A DNA stretch of 64,000 nt. Source: Bacillus sp. FJAT-29814 (GTDB lineage Bacteria > Bacillota > Bacilli > Bacillales > Cytobacillaceae). Positions 23,944 through 32,354 of this stretch are shown piece by piece (the stretch's first letter is position 1; each line of letters begins with the position of its first letter). The notes under the pieces are model-generated. The model worked only from the letters and a program-made list of their open reading frames with translations. It ran no database searches and had not been told where the DNA came from. The position numbers and the translations under genes were made by a program. Location: the NCBI RefSeq assembly GCF_001510715.1, contig NZ_LMTJ01000008.1, positions 62,001 to 126,000 on the forward strand, written 5' to 3'.

Positions 23944-25955
23944 CCACCGGAAGACGGTTATTAAACTACGCATTAGCCTATAAAAAATTGATTATAGCCG
24001 CATTGGTTATGCTGACCATCTCTGTTGTAACCGATTTGGCCGGCCCGTTTATCGCCAAAAGCGTGATTGACCAGCACATATTAGGAATCGAATCGACCTG
24101 GTATGAAACAGCCAAGAGCCAAAAAGCGGTTCATTTTAACGGAAAGTATTATAAACGGGAAAAGTACCTGTCAGAGATCGACCAAAAAGGGAAGCAAGTC
24201 AGTATCCTGCAAGTAGGAACGAAATTTGTGTTTATTGATGATGGTATTCAATTTGATGGAAAGCGAAGCATAAAAAATGAAACACTGATCATTAAAAAGG
24301 GCTCGGAACAAGCGGAATATAAGGCTCGAATCCTTAAAGGGCCAGAACTGCTCGCTTTTTATCAGCCAGAAATTCCCGGTATTCTCAAACTATTGGCTAT
24401 CTATTTTGGCTTATTGGTGGTTTCGGCGATCTTCCAATTTGGCGAACGATTTGTTTTGAAAAAATCGGCAAACCGGATCATTCAGAAAATGCGCGAGGAT
24501 GTATTCGGCCAGATTCAACGGCTGCCGATCCAGTATTTTGACAATTTGCCGGCCGGAAAGGTGGTCGCAAGGATTACCAATGACACGGAGGCAATTCGCG
24601 AGCTCTATGTTACTGTATTGGCAACCTTTTTTACCAGTGTCATTTATATCACCGGTATCTATGCAGCTTTGTTTATTTTAAATGCCAAATTAGCGGCGAT
24701 TTGCTTGCTGCTGTTGCCGCTTTTGTATCTCTGGATGATTATTTACCGAAAATATGCCTCCAAATATAATCGAATCATCCGTTCACGTAACAGTGAAATT
24801 AATGCGATGATCAATGAATCGATTCAAGGGATGAGCATCATTCAGGCATTTAATCGCGAGAAACAGTCGAAGGAAGAGTTTGAAAATCTCAACCATGGTC
24901 ATTTTAAATACCAGAATAAATTGTTAAACTTGAATGCCTTAACAGGGCACAACCTTGTAGGGATTCTCAGAAACTTGGTCTTTGTCGCGTTTATATGGTA
25001 TTTCGGGGCTCAGGCGCTTCTCCCAGCTAACGTGATCTCACTGGGTATACTTTATGCTTTTGTTGACTATATTAACCGCTTGTTTCAACCGGTTCAGGGC
25101 ATTGTGAACCAGTTAGCCAACCTTGAACAGGCCCTGGTCGCCGGTGAACGGGTGTTTACACTGATGGATGAAGCAGGGGAAGACGTCAGCGAAGAGCGGA
25201 TTCCAAGAATTAAAGGCAATGTCGCGTTTGAAAATGTCTCTTTTGGGTATAAAGAAGGCGAATATGTTCTTAACAATATCAATTTCCAAGCAAAGCCAGG
25301 AGAAACCATCGCCTTGGTTGGCCATACTGGTTCCGGGAAAAGCTCGATTATGAATTTGCTGTTCCGGTTTTACGATTGCCAACAGGGAAAAATCCTCATT
25401 GATGGCAAGGATATTAAAAGCTATCCGAGGCAAACGATTCGCGATCACATGGGGATCGTACTCCAGGACCCTTATTTGTTCACCGGTAGTATTGCCTCAA
25501 ATGTGAGTCTCGATGATCCTTGGATAACCCGTGAAAAGGTGGAAAAGGCACTGAAGGATGTCGGTGCGGAGAAAGTATTTAAGCATTTGGAAAATGGTTT
25601 TGATGAACCGGTGATTGAAAAGGGCAGCACGTTATCAAGCGGGCAGCGTCAATTGATTTCGTTTGCCCGAGCGCTTGCCTTTAATCCAGCTATACTGATT
25701 CTTGATGAAGCGACCTCAAGCATTGATACAGAGACTGAAGCACTGATTCAAGAAGCGATGGATGTGTTAATGAAAGGCAGAACTACATTTATCATTGCCC
25801 ACCGGTTATCGACAATCCGCAATGCCCACCAAATTCTTGTGCTAGACCGGGGGAGTATTGTAGAAATGGGAAATCATGATGAATTGATGGCGGCCAAGGG
25901 AAAATATTATCAGATGTATCAGCTGCAGCAGGGCGGGCATGGCCTCGCCGGTTAG
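23940..25955 (+). CDS. bmrD: Multidrug ABC exporter half-transporter BmrD
   Basis: 671 residues. Residues about 45-145 between the first two membrane helices form an extra hydrophilic domain (TWYETAKSQKAVHFNGKYY onward), matching the extracellular domain described for BmrD (YheH). The NBD has Walker A GHTGSGKSS, signature LSSGQRQL and Walker B LILDEATSSID with an intact catalytic Glu, so this subunit supplies one working ATP site while BmrC supplies the weak one. Together they export drugs across the membrane. Start overlaps the bmrC stop. A terminator follows at once. Confidence 0.93.
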   Translation: MTTGRRLLNYALAYKKLIIAALVMLTISVVTDLAGPFIAKSVIDQHILGIESTWYETAKSQKAVHFNGKYYKREKYLSEIDQKGKQVSILQVGTKFVFIDDGIQFDGKRSIKNETLIIKKGSEQAEYKARILKGPELLAFYQPEIPGILKLLAIYFGLLVVSAIFQFGERFVLKKSANRIIQKMREDVFGQIQRLPIQYFDNLPAGKVVARITNDTEAIRELYVTVLATFFTSVIYITGIYAALFILNAKLAAICLLLLPLLYLWMIIYRKYASKYNRIIRSRNSEINAMINESIQGMSIIQAFNREKQSKEEFENLNHGHFKYQNKLLNLNALTGHNLVGILRNLVFVAFIWYFGAQALLPANVISLGILYAFVDYINRLFQPVQGIVNQLANLEQALVAGERVFTLMDEAGEDVSEERIPRIKGNVAFENVSFGYKEGEYVLNNINFQAKPGETIALVGHTGSGKSSIMNLLFRFYDCQQGKILIDGKDIKSYPRQTIRDHMGIVLQDPYLFTGSIASNVSLDDPWITREKVEKALKDVGAEKVFKHLENGFDEPVIEKGSTLSSGQRQLISFARALAFNPAILILDEATSSIDTETEALIQEAMDVLMKGRTTFIIAHRLSTIRNAHQILVLDRGSIVEMGNHDELMAAKGKYYQMYQLQQGGHGLAG

Positions 25956-25967
25956 AAAACGAAATGG

Positions 25968-25993
25968 GAACCCTTTACTCTAGGGTTCTTTTT
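25968..25993 (+). terminator. Terminator of bmrCD
   Basis: GAACCCT (25968-25974) pairs with AGGGTTC (25982-25988), followed by a T run. Confidence 0.8.
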
Positions 25994-26070
25994 CTTGTTG
26001 TTCACAAATTGTTCACTTCATTAAGTGTAAAGTGTTATTTTTATCACTGCGAAACAAAAGGGGCGGTGTT

Positions 26071-26124
26071 ATGGTAAAAATGTTTACCAAAATTTTTTCA
26101 ATGGGGTGGGAAAAACATGACTGA
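26071..26124 (+). CDS. 17-residue reading frame overlapping the next small gene
   Basis: ATG at 26071 with AAAAGGGGCGG upstream; product MVKMFTKIFSMGWEKHD. The stop overlaps the start of the next small frame, and the GGGGTGGG inside it serves as that frame's ribosome site. It could be a short translated leader or simply a fortuitous frame. Confidence 0.35.
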   Translation: MVKMFTKIFSMGWEKHD

Positions 26125-26200
26125 TTATTCAGTGGTCCTTATCATCGGCAGTATCTTAATTCTTTCCTATTATATCGGCTATACCATTATTAAAGCTTAA
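26117..26200 (+). CDS. 27-residue single-helix membrane peptide
   Basis: ATG at 26117, stop at 26198-26200; product begins MTDYSVVLIIGSILILSYYI and is almost all one membrane helix ending IIKA. A GGGGTGGG ribosome site lies upstream and a strong terminator follows two bases after the stop, which supports a real transcript ending here. No family recognised; its place between bmrD and fumC suggests an independent small gene. Confidence 0.55.
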   Translation: MTDYSVVLIIGSILILSYYIGYTIIKA

Positions 26201-26201
26201 G

Positions 26202-26229
26202 CTGCAGACAAAGTGTCTGCAGTTTTTTT
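26202..26229 (+). terminator. Terminator of the small membrane peptide gene
   Basis: CTGCAGACA (26202-26210) pairs with TGTCTGCAG (26214-26222) around AAG, followed by seven T residues. Confidence 0.88.
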
Positions 26230-26290
26230 CTTCTCATATGTTATGGTAATATGTGGATATAATGATAATCTACAAGAAGGTGGTATCCAT

Positions 26291-27670
26291 ATGGAGAATT
26301 ACCGTATTGAAAAAGACACGCTTGGTGAGATTCGTGTTCCGTACGATAAATTTTGGGGGGCACAAACGCAGCGGAGCAAGGAAAATTTTAAAATTGGCAG
26401 TGAAGTAATGCCAATAGAGCTGATCTACGGTTTGGTGTACGTAAAAAAAGCGGCTGCAATGGTCAACTTCCGGTTAAAAAAGTTAAGCGAAACAAAAATG
26501 AATGCGATCACAAAAGTATGTGATGATATACTATCCGGAAAGTATGATCAACATTTTCCCCTGTCTGTTTGGCAGACTGGCAGCGGGACGCAATCAAATA
26601 TGAACGTCAATGAGGTAATCGCCAATCGGGCAAATGAGTGGCTGTCTGCACAAAATCAAATGGAACGGATTCATCCAAATGATGATGTCAACATGTCGCA
26701 AAGCTCAAATGATACATTCCCGACAGCGATGCACATTGCCGGATACAAAAAATTGACCGAACAGCTTCTTCCTGCAATTAAGGAGCTAAAGAATACATTG
26801 CTTGAAAAGGAAAAAGATTTTTCGCAAATCGTGAAAATCGGAAGAACTCACCTCCAGGATGCAACACCATTGACACTAGGACAAGAGATTAGTGGCTGGA
26901 GTTATATGCTTGAGAAAAATGAGAAGATGATATCGGCTGCAAGTGATTACATGCTGGACCTTGCCATAGGGGGGACAGCTGTTGGAACAGGAATCAATGC
27001 AGGTCCGCAATTTGCAATAGAAGCGGCTAACCAGATTGCAGAGCTGACCGGTTTTCCATTCCGGCCGTCAGAAAATAAATTCCATGCGTTGATGAGCCAC
27101 GATGAAATTGTGCTTATCCATGGAGCGTTAAAGGCGCTGGCGGCCGACTTGATGAAAATCGCCAACGACATCCGGTGGCTTGCCAGTGGACCTAGAAGCG
27201 GGATTGGGGAATTGACAATCCCCGCAAATGAACCGGGCAGTTCGATTATGCCGGGAAAAGTAAACCCAACCCAAAGTGAAGCATTAACTATGGTGGCCTG
27301 CCAGGTATTTGGCAATGATGCGACGATTGGATTCGCAGCAAGCCAAGGGAATTTTGAATTAAATGTGTTTAAGCCGGTGATTATTTACAATTTGATTCAA
27401 ACGATTGGCCTCCTGACGGATGGGATTCACTCTTTTAATGAAAAATGCGCAGTGGGAATAGAGGCGAATTTGGAAGTCATCAAGCAGCATGTAGACCGCT
27501 CATTAATGCTAGTAACCGCATTAAATCCTTATATTGGCTACGAAAAAGCGGCGGAAATCGCCAAGCTCGCTTTTAACGAAAATCGCACCTTAAAAGAAGC
27601 TGCGCTTAAAACCGGGTATGTGACAGCAGACCAATTTGATGAATGGATTAAACCTGAAAACATGGTATAA
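26291..27670 (+). CDS. fumC: Fumarate hydratase class II
   Basis: 459 residues, the Fe-independent fumarase (CitG in B. subtilis) that hydrates fumarate to L-malate in the TCA cycle. Visible motifs: TGSGTQSNMNVNEVIANRA, the catalytic His region GRTHLQDATP, and the signature loop GSSIMPGKVNPTQSEA carrying the catalytic Ser. Start ATG at 26291 has AAGAAGGTGG upstream and gives MENYRIEKDTLGEIRVP, the usual N-terminus; the earlier in-frame codon at 26213 lies in the preceding terminator. Single-gene unit with its own terminator. Confidence 0.97.
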   Translation: MENYRIEKDTLGEIRVPYDKFWGAQTQRSKENFKIGSEVMPIELIYGLVYVKKAAAMVNFRLKKLSETKMNAITKVCDDILSGKYDQHFPLSVWQTGSGTQSNMNVNEVIANRANEWLSAQNQMERIHPNDDVNMSQSSNDTFPTAMHIAGYKKLTEQLLPAIKELKNTLLEKEKDFSQIVKIGRTHLQDATPLTLGQEISGWSYMLEKNEKMISAASDYMLDLAIGGTAVGTGINAGPQFAIEAANQIAELTGFPFRPSENKFHALMSHDEIVLIHGALKALAADLMKIANDIRWLASGPRSGIGELTIPANEPGSSIMPGKVNPTQSEALTMVACQVFGNDATIGFAASQGNFELNVFKPVIIYNLIQTIGLLTDGIHSFNEKCAVGIEANLEVIKQHVDRSLMLVTALNPYIGYEKAAEIAKLAFNENRTLKEAALKTGYVTADQFDEWIKPENMV

Positions 27671-27678
27671 CCACAAGG

Positions 27679-27708
27679 AAAGCCCCCTCTGACTAGAGAG
27701 GGGGCTTT
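27679..27708 (+). terminator. Terminator of fumC
   Basis: AAAGCCCCCTCT (27679-27690) and AGAGGGGGCTTT (27697-27708) form a 12-bp stem; the T run is short. Confidence 0.7.
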
Positions 27709-27749
27709 AAGCCATATTATTAATTTGTTTCAATCAGTTTTACTTTAAA

Positions 27750-27956
27750 TTAGCGTTGGAAACCGCCGCCAAGTTGAGATTCAGCCATTGCAACAAGACG
27801 CTTAGTGATCTCTCCTCCGACAGATCCGTTAGCACGTGAAGTTGTGTCTGCACCAAGATTTACACCGAATTCTTGAGCAATCTCATACTTCATTTGATCA
27901 AGTGCTTGTTGTACTCCTGGTACTAAAAGTTGGTTAGAGTTGTTGTTACTTGCCAT
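27750..27956 (-). CDS. sspB: Alpha/beta-type small acid-soluble spore protein
   Basis: 68 residues; the whole protein is a SASP: SNQLLVPGVQQALDQMKYEI, then EFGVNLGADTTSRANGSVGG and EITKRLVAMAESQLGG. The GPR protease cleavage region (IAQEFGVN) is present. It coats and protects spore DNA. It sits between fumC and the yhe genes where B. subtilis has sspB, but alpha/beta SASP paralogues are hard to tell apart. The minus-strand sequence CATACTA at 27991-27997 is a good sigma-G -10 about 35 bases upstream; the -35 is weak. Confidence 0.95.
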   Translation of the reverse strand: MASNNNSNQLLVPGVQQALDQMKYEIAQEFGVNLGADTTSRANGSVGGEITKRLVAMAESQLGGGFQR

Positions 27957-27986
27957 AGTTGAATAACACTCCTCTTAGTTAGTTTG

Positions 27987-28035
27987 GGGTTAGTATGGAG
28001 TTGAACCATATTGGAAAGCCACCTTGGCCTAACCC
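27987..28035 (-). other. tRNA-like three-way fold, element 1
   Basis: Read on the minus strand: GGGTTAG pairs with CTAACCC (7 bp), enclosing a small GCC/GGC hairpin and a 5-bp arm TATGG/CCATA with loop TTCAACT. GGTTCAACTCC is the exact tRNA T-arm consensus (T-T-C-R-A-N-Y loop closed by G-C), and the arm abuts the 7-bp stem exactly as in tRNA. The anticodon arm is missing and the whole is only 49 nt. It overlaps the sigma-G-like CATACTA of the ssp gene, so it may not be transcribed from that promoter. Confidence 0.4.
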
Positions 28036-28066
28036 ACGTTTATAGCTGAGTAAAAATTGGTTGGTT

Positions 28067-28113
28067 GGATGAACCGGAGTTGCACCGGTTAGAACCCTAG
28101 TCTGGCTTCATCC
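28067..28113 (-). other. tRNA-like three-way fold, element 2
   Basis: On the minus strand GGATGAA pairs with TTCATCC (7 bp), enclosing an 18-nt interior segment and a CCGG/CCGG arm with loop TGCAACT. The interior segments of the two elements are both 18 nt and begin GCCA and end AA. The stems differ in sequence between the elements but keep pairing, which argues for selection on the fold. Confidence 0.4.
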
Positions 28114-28280
28114 ATCGATGAAATTTGTTGAGCTTGAGTTGTAATTGCTTGGTTGTTAATCATTATTATGACTAAATTCCAAAGGCTTATTCGAATTTTT
28201 ATATGGAAATTTATCCCTTGTCATAGGGGGGATAAACTAACGCAAACTATGGATAAATCATAATTTAAAGGGTGAACTGA
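28114..28280. promoter_or_regulatory. Divergent region between the ssp elements and the zinc-ribbon gene
   Basis: About 165 AT-rich bases. TTATCCC (28211-28217) and GGGATAA (28229-28235) form an inverted repeat 46 bases before the plus-strand gene, a possible operator. No gene seen. Confidence 0.35.
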
Positions 28281-28523
28281 ATGTCAATATGCCCGGTTTG
28301 CAACGGCCTGAGGGAAGTATTTTTATTGTGTACAAATTGCGGGGAAGCGATGATGGAAAGCGGCAGGTTAATTGATTATTTTGATGATTACAGTCCGTAT
28401 ATGGAAATTGATTTAATGAAACTGGAGGATGGCTATCCCGACACCCATTCTGGGCATAAATGTCCGCATCTATACAGCTGTCCGGCCTGTCATCACGACG
28501 ATATCATTTTTATTAAAGAATAG
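28281..28523 (+). CDS. Small zinc-ribbon-like protein, unknown function
   Basis: 80 residues with four metal-ligand pairs: C-P-V-C, C-T-N-C, a middle H/C pair in SGHKCPH and C-P-A-C followed by two histidines. The spacing suggests two zinc-binding knuckles. The middle is acidic and aromatic (DYFDDYSPYMEIDLMKLED). Start ATG with AAAGGGTGA upstream. I know similar short hypothetical proteins in Bacillus but no function. Single gene with its own terminator. Confidence 0.75.
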   Translation: MSICPVCNGLREVFLLCTNCGEAMMESGRLIDYFDDYSPYMEIDLMKLEDGYPDTHSGHKCPHLYSCPACHHDDIIFIKE

Positions 28524-28556
28524 GAGGCCGACATTTTGTCAGCCTCCTTTTGATAA
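28522..28556 (+). terminator. Terminator of the zinc-ribbon gene
   Basis: AGGAGGC-C-GAC pairs with GTC-A-GCCTCCT around ATTTT, followed by TTTT; it lies between convergent genes. Confidence 0.7.
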
Positions 28557-28558
28557 AA

Positions 28559-29671
28559 TTATTTATCTGATTGCGGGCGAACGCGAAGTTCAGTTTCACT
28601 GTCAAAGAAGTGTGCTTTATTTAAATCGAAGGCAAGCTCCAATGTGTCGCCTGGCTTTACATCGGCACGTGAATCAAGTCGTGCAACAAAATCTTGGTCA
28701 TCAAGACTGGAGTAAATCATTAATTCGGCTCCTGTTAATTCGGCAACATCGATGTTGACCTTAACTTTTGTTCCGGCAGAAGCATCAATAAACACAGGCT
28801 CATCATGAATATCCTCAGGGCGGATTCCAAGAACCATGTTTTTACCGACATAGCCTTGTTCACGAAGATATTTCATTTTTCCTTCAGGGACGGAAATCAC
28901 GGTTTTACCAATGATAAATTTGCCATCTTCCAATTTCCCGTTAAAGAAGTTCATAGCCGGGGAACCGATAAAGCCGCCGACAAATACGTTTTCCGGCTTT
29001 TCGTAGACTTCTTTTGGCGAGCCTACTTGCTGAATGATACCGTCCTTCATTACAACTAGGCGGGTTGCCATTGTCATCGCTTCTGTTTGGTCGTGTGTTA
29101 CATAGATAGTCGTTGTGTCTAAGCGGCGGTGAAGTTTAGCAATTTCTGCACGCATTTGCACGCGAAGCTTGGCATCAAGGTTAGATAATGGCTCGTCCAT
29201 TAAGAATACCTTGGCATCACGGACAATCGCACGTCCCAATGCAACACGCTGGCGCTGACCGCCGGAAAGGGCCTTTGGCTTTCTTGTTAAATAGGCTTCA
29301 AGTCCAAGAATTTTCGCTGCTTCTTTTACGCGCTGGTCAATTTCATCTTTAGGGAATTTGCGAAGCTTTAAGCCGAATGCCATGTTATCATAAACAGTCA
29401 TATGCGGATATAAGGCATAGTTTTGGAATACCATCGCGATATCGCGATCTTTTGGTGCCACATCGTTTACGCGTTTGCCATCAATAAAGAAATCCCCTTT
29501 TGAGATTTCTTCAAGACCAGCAATCATTCTCAAAGTTGTCGATTTACCGCAGCCTGATGGGCCGACAAACACGATAAATTCTTTATCTTGAATGTGTAAA
29601 TTAAAGTCCTTAACGGCAGTTACTTTGTTATCGTAAATTTTATAAATATGATCTAATTTTAACTCAGCCAT
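28559..29671 (-). CDS. msmX: Shared sugar ABC transporter ATPase MsmX
   Basis: 370 residues of the MsmK/MalK/UgpC group: Walker A GPSGCGKST, signature LSGGQRQR, Walker B FLMDEPLSNLDA, then a C-terminal regulatory beta domain with GIRPEDIHDEP. In B. subtilis MsmX is a multipurpose ATPase that powers several oligosaccharide importers whose operons lack an ATPase gene; this gene likewise stands without permeases. Start ATG with AAGGAGG upstream. Its neighbour upstream is a PucR-type gene, as YxkF in B. subtilis. A cre-like site lies about 85 bases upstream of the start. Confidence 0.93.
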   Translation of the reverse strand: MAELKLDHIYKIYDNKVTAVKDFNLHIQDKEFIVFVGPSGCGKSTTLRMIAGLEEISKGDFFIDGKRVNDVAPKDRDIAMVFQNYALYPHMTVYDNMAFGLKLRKFPKDEIDQRVKEAAKILGLEAYLTRKPKALSGGQRQRVALGRAIVRDAKVFLMDEPLSNLDAKLRVQMRAEIAKLHRRLDTTTIYVTHDQTEAMTMATRLVVMKDGIIQQVGSPKEVYEKPENVFVGGFIGSPAMNFFNGKLEDGKFIIGKTVISVPEGKMKYLREQGYVGKNMVLGIRPEDIHDEPVFIDASAGTKVKVNIDVAELTGAELMIYSSLDDQDFVARLDSRADVKPGDTLELAFDLNKAHFFDSETELRVRPQSDK

Positions 29672-29753
29672 TTGGAAAGCCTCCTTGTTTTATCTAACAT
29701 CTTCAGTTTACAAGGAATAGTGAAAAATTCGTATGGACAGGATGCACAAAAAA

Positions 29754-29767
29754 TGAAAGCGCTCTAT
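29754..29767 (-). promoter_or_regulatory. cre-like site upstream of msmX
   Basis: TGAAAGCGCTCTAT matches the CcpA operator consensus except for its last two bases. It lies between the PucR-type gene and msmX, about 85 bases from the msmX start. CcpA control is known for B. subtilis msmX; here it is an inference. Confidence 0.4.
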
Positions 29768-29778
29768 TGGGCAGTTTG

Positions 29779-30687
29779 TCATTGTTGTGTATGTTCAAAC
29801 AGCTGGCAGGCAAGAAAAACCGTAAATGCCCCGTAAAAATCCTTTAAGCCAATTCCGGTTCTCTCGGTGAACTTATCAAGCCGGTATTGCAGTGTATTAC
29901 GGTGAATGTACAATTTTTTGGCAGTCGTACTGGCATTTAAATTATTTTCGAGAAACACCTTAATCGTGGTATACAGTTCGGGATCCCCCGCAAACAACTC
30001 AAAAATCTCGTGTGGTATTTGGCCTGCCAATTGCTTCGGCAAATGGGCGGCCAAATATGCAGGAAAAATGCGTTCATAGGTAAACAATCTTGAATTATTT
30101 CCTAAATTTCTAACCGCAAAGGCAAAGTATTCCCGTTCCTTCTTATAAATACTAGGGAGCATTTCAGTAAGAGGATATAGCTTTCCAACGTAGAATGAAA
30201 TTTTTACATAAAAATCGCTTTCCAATGTTTCCGACATCGAAATTAACTCACCATCTGAAAGGGAGATTTGTTTTTTGCCTTCAATGACGACCCCGTTTTT
30301 CCGGCTTTCCCAAAAAATGATGGTGTCCTCGGTGAAAAATCCTTTTAAGGCATCCTCAATTTCAGGCTGGTTAATATCATGGCCGTTGATTTGAAACTGA
30401 ACGAAGCGATATTCATGATCGGACGGATTGCTTGGAGGCGGTCCGTCAAACAATAAAAATTCATGCCATTTTCCAGAGGCGGTATTGCCTACTGTAGGTT
30501 GAAAGTCAATCAATTGGTACAGCGTTTTAAGGACGAGTAATTCCTGCTCGCTAATTTCTGTTTTTGGGATGCCAATCCACTCGTGAGCGGCTTCATCAAA
30601 AAATACGTATTGATGCTGTGGTTCCTGTTTTGGACGTTCAGCCAGCATAACGGAATTACTAAATAATGACAATAGCTTTTTTAACAT
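29779..30687 (-). CDS. PucR-type helix-turn-helix regulator (YxkF-like)
   Basis: 302 residues. The C-terminus carries the PucR-type HTH (NASTTAKKLYIHRNTLQYRL then DKFTERTGIGLKDFYGAFTVF). The N-terminal two thirds are a poorly conserved sensor region. It lies immediately upstream of msmX on the same strand, the order yxkF-msmX of B. subtilis, so it may regulate sugar uptake; this is synteny-based. The ATG start lies close behind a GGGG-containing site. Confidence 0.8.
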   Translation of the reverse strand: MLKKLLSLFSNSVMLAERPKQEPQHQYVFFDEAAHEWIGIPKTEISEQELLVLKTLYQLIDFQPTVGNTASGKWHEFLLFDGPPPSNPSDHEYRFVQFQINGHDINQPEIEDALKGFFTEDTIIFWESRKNGVVIEGKKQISLSDGELISMSETLESDFYVKISFYVGKLYPLTEMLPSIYKKEREYFAFAVRNLGNNSRLFTYERIFPAYLAAHLPKQLAGQIPHEIFELFAGDPELYTTIKVFLENNLNASTTAKKLYIHRNTLQYRLDKFTERTGIGLKDFYGAFTVFLACQLFEHTQQ

Positions 30688-30764
30688 AATTCATTTCCCC
30701 AGTCTGTTGTATATCATCCATTATAACAAACATAAAAAAAGCCGGGTCATGGTGACTCGGCGAA

Positions 30765-30962
30765 TTAATCTGCTTGATAGGGTGGCTCTTCCTCTGGAAG
30801 CTGCCGTGCATGTTCAATATTGACGGCATCGTGGCGCGCATGTACGGAACCACCAGACAATCCTTCATTAATCATTCTGTCGATATCCACATATGCTTTG
30901 TCTCTACCTTCATAGTTGGAACCTTCATTGGTCATTTTTTCGCTTTTCTTGTTCAAACCCAT
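30765..30962 (-). CDS. Small hydrophilic protein, unknown function
   Basis: 65 residues, strongly hydrophilic, no membrane segment: MGLNKKSEKMTNEGSNYEGR at the start and EHARQLPEEEPPYQAD at the end, probably disordered. AAAGG six bases before the ATG supports this start. Such short acidic proteins near spore genes in Bacillus are often sporulation-related, but I do not recognise this one. Confidence 0.65.
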   Translation of the reverse strand: MGLNKKSEKMTNEGSNYEGRDKAYVDIDRMINEGLSGGSVHARHDAVNIEHARQLPEEEPPYQAD

Positions 30963-31035
30963 CGATCCTTTCAGAAAATCTTTCCTTAGTTAGTTTATGA
31001 CTAGGAGCAATTTTCATTCAAAAGGGGACAGCTAT

Positions 31036-31245
31036 TTACTCATAAACATGATAAAGCATTAACTCATGAATCTGACTCTTTAGCGCTTCAATTTCCTCTT
31101 GTTCGGGAGTATTCGAGGTCCATTCAATTTTGCCGGTTTGGTGGTAAACCCCTGTAAACCTTTGTTTTTTATGATAAAAGGAAAAATTCCAGCCGGGAAT
31201 ATTTTTGTTCTCGAATAATGGCTTAAATTGAAAGTGCATGATCAT
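31036..31245 (-). CDS. yheE: YheE-like protein
   Basis: 69 residues (MIMHFQFKPLFENKNIPGWN, then FSFYHKKQRFTGVYHQTGKI), matching YheE of B. subtilis, a small protein of unknown role. It is immediately downstream of the yheC/yheD genes on the same strand, the position of yheE in B. subtilis. GGGAG lies nine bases before the ATG. Confidence 0.8.
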   Translation of the reverse strand: MIMHFQFKPLFENKNIPGWNFSFYHKKQRFTGVYHQTGKIEWTSNTPEQEEIEALKSQIHELMLYHVYE

Positions 31246-31307
31246 TGTCAGAATCTCCCTTCGGCAATCTTGTTTACTCTTTAAGAGTAACCTGTTTTGC
31301 TAGAGAT

Positions 31308-32354
31308 TTAAATAGGTTTTTTTGCAAGCTGGAGGAATAACTGGCATAGTTGGTCAATTTTCCGCTCTTCAATTTCCGGCTCATTAAAGCTCATCGGTTT
31401 TGAATTTACTTCAAAAATATAATAGTGCCCAGTTGTGCTTACAGCGGCATCAATCGAAAATTCACCAAAATAGCCGAATTGCTCCGATAAAGCAGTTCCA
31501 ATAGGAGAGACAATGCTGTGGATAAAATGATCATGGGCAGAGGTTTGCACTCTCTCATATGGGAGCATTCTGCCTCCCGAGGGGATATGGGTGGTGATAT
31601 CCTGTTCCTGTGATTGCCTGATGCCGATGCCAGTCACTTTATATTTTTCTTTGTCAGCATGGGCGAGGATTCGGAAATCGTACCGAAAGCCATCAATCTG
31701 TGACGATTGGATTTCTTGCTGGGCCAAATAATTTTTTTTAAGCAGCAGTTCGCGCCATTCCTCCCAAAAATGCTGGAAAGATGGATACGTTTGTGATGTA
31801 TCTTTATCTTGCAATGTCAGCCTGTTGTCTGAATCAATCCTTAAGCGGAAGATTCCTTTACCTTTGGAGGAATTGGCCGGTTTCAAATAGATCCTTTTAT
31901 ATCCCGTTAAAAATGAGTGCAGTTCGTCCTCCGCCGTAACCAACAGCGACTCTGGCAGGTACTTCTTCAGGAACGGATGCTTCTTTAACAGCTGATATAA
32001 TTCAAATTTATCAATAAAAGATGGATTGAAAAACGGGATATTTTTTTCTTTTAATAAAGAAAAAAAATGTTGGCTCTCATCCTGTTGCTCTGTTTTTCGA
32101 AAGGGAATTCGGTTATAAACGACATCAGGGTAGGGGAATCTATCCCTCATCCAGCGACTTTGCTCAGGATCAAATATATAGCCGTCAATCATGTCTTTGC
32201 CGGTATCCTCATAGGTAAACACAAAGCTTATTCCATTAAGTGAAATAAGCCTCTTTTGCAATTTAATAAATAATTCGCTGTTGCCTATTATTGTTCCATC
32301 AGACCTTCGTGCTGCCATAATTCCGATGACCGGATGGGGGAGGGAGCTGTTCAT
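31308..32354 (-). CDS. yheC: YheC/YheD family endospore coat-associated ATP-grasp protein (short form, second pair)
   Basis: 348 residues of the YheC_YheD ATP-grasp family: RIYLKPANSSKGKGIFRL (nucleotide-binding Lys), QQEIQSSQIDGFRYDFRILAH, and the C-terminal ATP-grasp motif IFEVNSKPMSFNEPE. Members are spore-associated and presumed to ligate an amino-acid-like substrate with ATP; the product is unknown. This is the short type without the N-terminal extension, like YheC of B. subtilis (about 360 residues). Its ATG overlaps the stop of the preceding yheD-like gene by four bases. Confidence 0.85.
   Translation of the reverse strand: MNSSLPHPVIGIMAARRSDGTIIGNSELFIKLQKRLISLNGISFVFTYEDTGKDMIDGYIFDPEQSRWMRDRFPYPDVVYNRIPFRKTEQQDESQHFFSLLKEKNIPFFNPSFIDKFELYQLLKKHPFLKKYLPESLLVTAEDELHSFLTGYKRIYLKPANSSKGKGIFRLRIDSDNRLTLQDKDTSQTYPSFQHFWEEWRELLLKKNYLAQQEIQSSQIDGFRYDFRILAHADKEKYKVTGIGIRQSQEQDITTHIPSGGRMLPYERVQTSAHDHFIHSIVSPIGTALSEQFGYFGEFSIDAAVSTTGHYYIFEVNSKPMSFNEPEIEERKIDQLCQLFLQLAKKPI

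Noticed and set aside
27987..28113. Genuine tRNA genes
   Set aside because: No anticodon arm, no proper D arm with GG loop, lengths below 50 nt and no encoded CCA end.
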